Below, one piece after another: positions 63,419 through 64,000 of a stretch of DNA of 64,000 bases. The DNA comes from SFEL01 sp045603585. GTDB lineage: Bacteria > Bacillota > Clostridia > Christensenellales > CAG-138. A model generated the notes under the pieces. That model searched no databases. It saw nothing but the letters and a program-made list of their open reading frames with translations, and was not told the origin of the DNA. Each line of letters begins with the position of its first letter. Positions within the stretch are counted from its first letter, which is position 1. Location: the NCBI GenBank assembly GCA_045603585.1, contig JAZUMK010000002.1:10141-74140 (forward strand). The letters are read 5' to 3'. Both the position numbers and the translations under genes were made by a program.

Positions 63419-64000
63419 TTAGTATAGCCGAATGTTGTACTGATTGCAAATGGAATAACACAGCTGCTCCAGCGCGGGAGTGTACATATCCAGCTCCTCT
63501 TTGGAAAGATTGTCTATGGCATCTTCCAGAGCGCGGGCATAGGCCTTAAGATTCTTGTAGCTTTCAGAATCCATCAGGTCGCGGTATTCGTTCAGCAGAA
63601 CCTGAGCCTTGTTATATGCCGCTACTCCCCGATTAAGCTCCGAAGCAAGAAGCTGACGTGTCAGATCCAGCTGGGCGGCAATGTATTCGTAATCTATCTC
63701 GGGGTCAACTGTAACGTCTTTTCCCCATATGTCATCCACCAGCTTCTCTATATAGCCTGCATTGAGGCACCAGCAGCTGCGGCCGGCGATATCAAGGGCA
63801 TTTCCCTTTAACGTGTATCGGCTGAGCTGCTCCATATCCATGCGCAGCGCCACAAGGGACAGGGAGGCTATCTGGCGGAAGGAAAGGTTGGTCATTATGT
63901 TGTCCTGCACAGCGGTGTATATCGAGGGCAGGTTTACTATCTGATTGGTGGACTTAAGCTGCTTCAGTATAGCTGTGAGCATGCGCTGCTGGCGGTCTAT
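63419..64000 (-). CDS. LCP-family (LytR-CpsA-Psr) protein, C-terminal part
   Basis: The last 194 codons of a gene whose start lies beyond the window. It reads IDRQQRMLTAILKQL at the window edge, then LPSIYTAVQDNIMTNLS and a helical C-terminal region (YTPALEQLCYSICNQY). The RQQR-xLxAxxxK motif followed by an NLP-like segment is typical of LCP ligases, which attach secondary polymers to peptidoglycan at the cell surface. The catalytic arginine-rich core upstream is not visible, so I give no symbol. Confidence 0.75.
   Translation of the reverse strand: MDRQQRMLTAILKQLKSTNQIVNLPSIYTAVQDNIMTNLSFRQIASLSLVALRMDMEQLSRYTLKGNALDIAGRSCWCLNAGYIEKLVDDIWGKDVTVDPEIDYEYIAAQLDLTRQLLASELNRGVAAYNKAQVLLNEYRDLMDSESYKNLKAYARALEDAIDNLSKEELDMYTPALEQLCYSICNQYNIRLY

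Overview
This 64 kb window is ordinary chromosomal DNA of a spore-forming member of the Clostridia (Bacillota). The sporulation genes spoIIP, gpr and a BofC-like gene, a T-box in front of prolyl-tRNA synthetase, the dgt-dnaG-sigA block, the gpr/rpsT divergence, Shine-Dalgarno sites built on GGAGG and sigma-A promoters close to TTGACA-17-TATAAT all point there. GC is about half. Start codons TTG and GTG are used by several housekeeping genes (rpsT, rpoD, queA, ruvC, mreB). The genus cannot be named from the sequence alone. No prophage, CRISPR array, tRNA gene, rRNA gene or resistance island was seen.

Layout. 0-7.8 kb: vitamin uptake and CoA synthesis (ECF S component, coaX), a Dabb protein, the excision-repair pair uvrB-uvrA, and the NADH sensor rex. 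7.9-13.8 kb: the rod-shape block maf, mreB, mreC, mreD, mrdA. 13.8-21.5 kb: a C_GCAxxG_C_C protein, a MarR regulator, glycogen phosphorylase, an unusual DUF937 protein with Gly/Asn repeats and a histone-H1-like tail, a four-helix membrane protein, a GNAT and a membrane-anchored DNA-uptake-type metallo-hydrolase. 21.6-27.2 kb: acyl carrier protein, an SDR, a D-aminoacylase-like amidohydrolase and ygeY-ygeW. 27.2-32.5 kb: BofC-like protein, ruvCAB, a coiled-coil protein, and T-box-proS. 32.6-37.5 kb: lgt, pncB, a lipoprotein, a SPOR protein and a metallophosphoesterase. 37.6-40.2 kb (minus strand): RNase P RNA, a zinc-ribbon coiled-coil protein, a Nif3-like protein and trmK. 40.3-49.5 kb: a GH2 glycosidase, spoIIP-gpr (minus), rpsT, an EamA transporter and dgt-dnaG-rpoD. 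49.5-53.3 kb is the most irregular part: a thioredoxin-like lipoprotein, two small divergent unknown genes, a MITE-like element of about 275 bp whose tip supplies the stop codon of a DUF819 transporter, and a small conserved gene broken by one extra base in a G6 run. 53.3-60.8 kb is a long minus-strand run (queA, tgt, tsaE, tsaB, rimI, ridA, comEC, holA, xdhC). 60.9-64 kb: proC, an aldo/keto reductase with Fe-S cysteines, a YbaK-type deacylase and the end of an LCP-like gene.

How the genes fit together. Most of the window is core machinery: repair and recombination (uvrBA, ruvCAB), replication initiation and primary transcription (dnaG, rpoD, holA), tRNA modification and charging (trmK, tgt, queA, tsaB/tsaE, proS with its proline T-box), cell-wall elongation (mreBCD, mrdA) and sporulation/germination (spoIIP, gpr). 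The DNA-uptake channel appears in two pieces, a membrane ComEC without its hydrolase domain (55.5 kb) and a separate secreted-side hydrolase (20.4 kb). The ygeY-ygeW pair, the amidohydrolase next to it and a distant xdhC hint at a reduced purine/ureide catabolic capacity, but no hydroxylase is present here.
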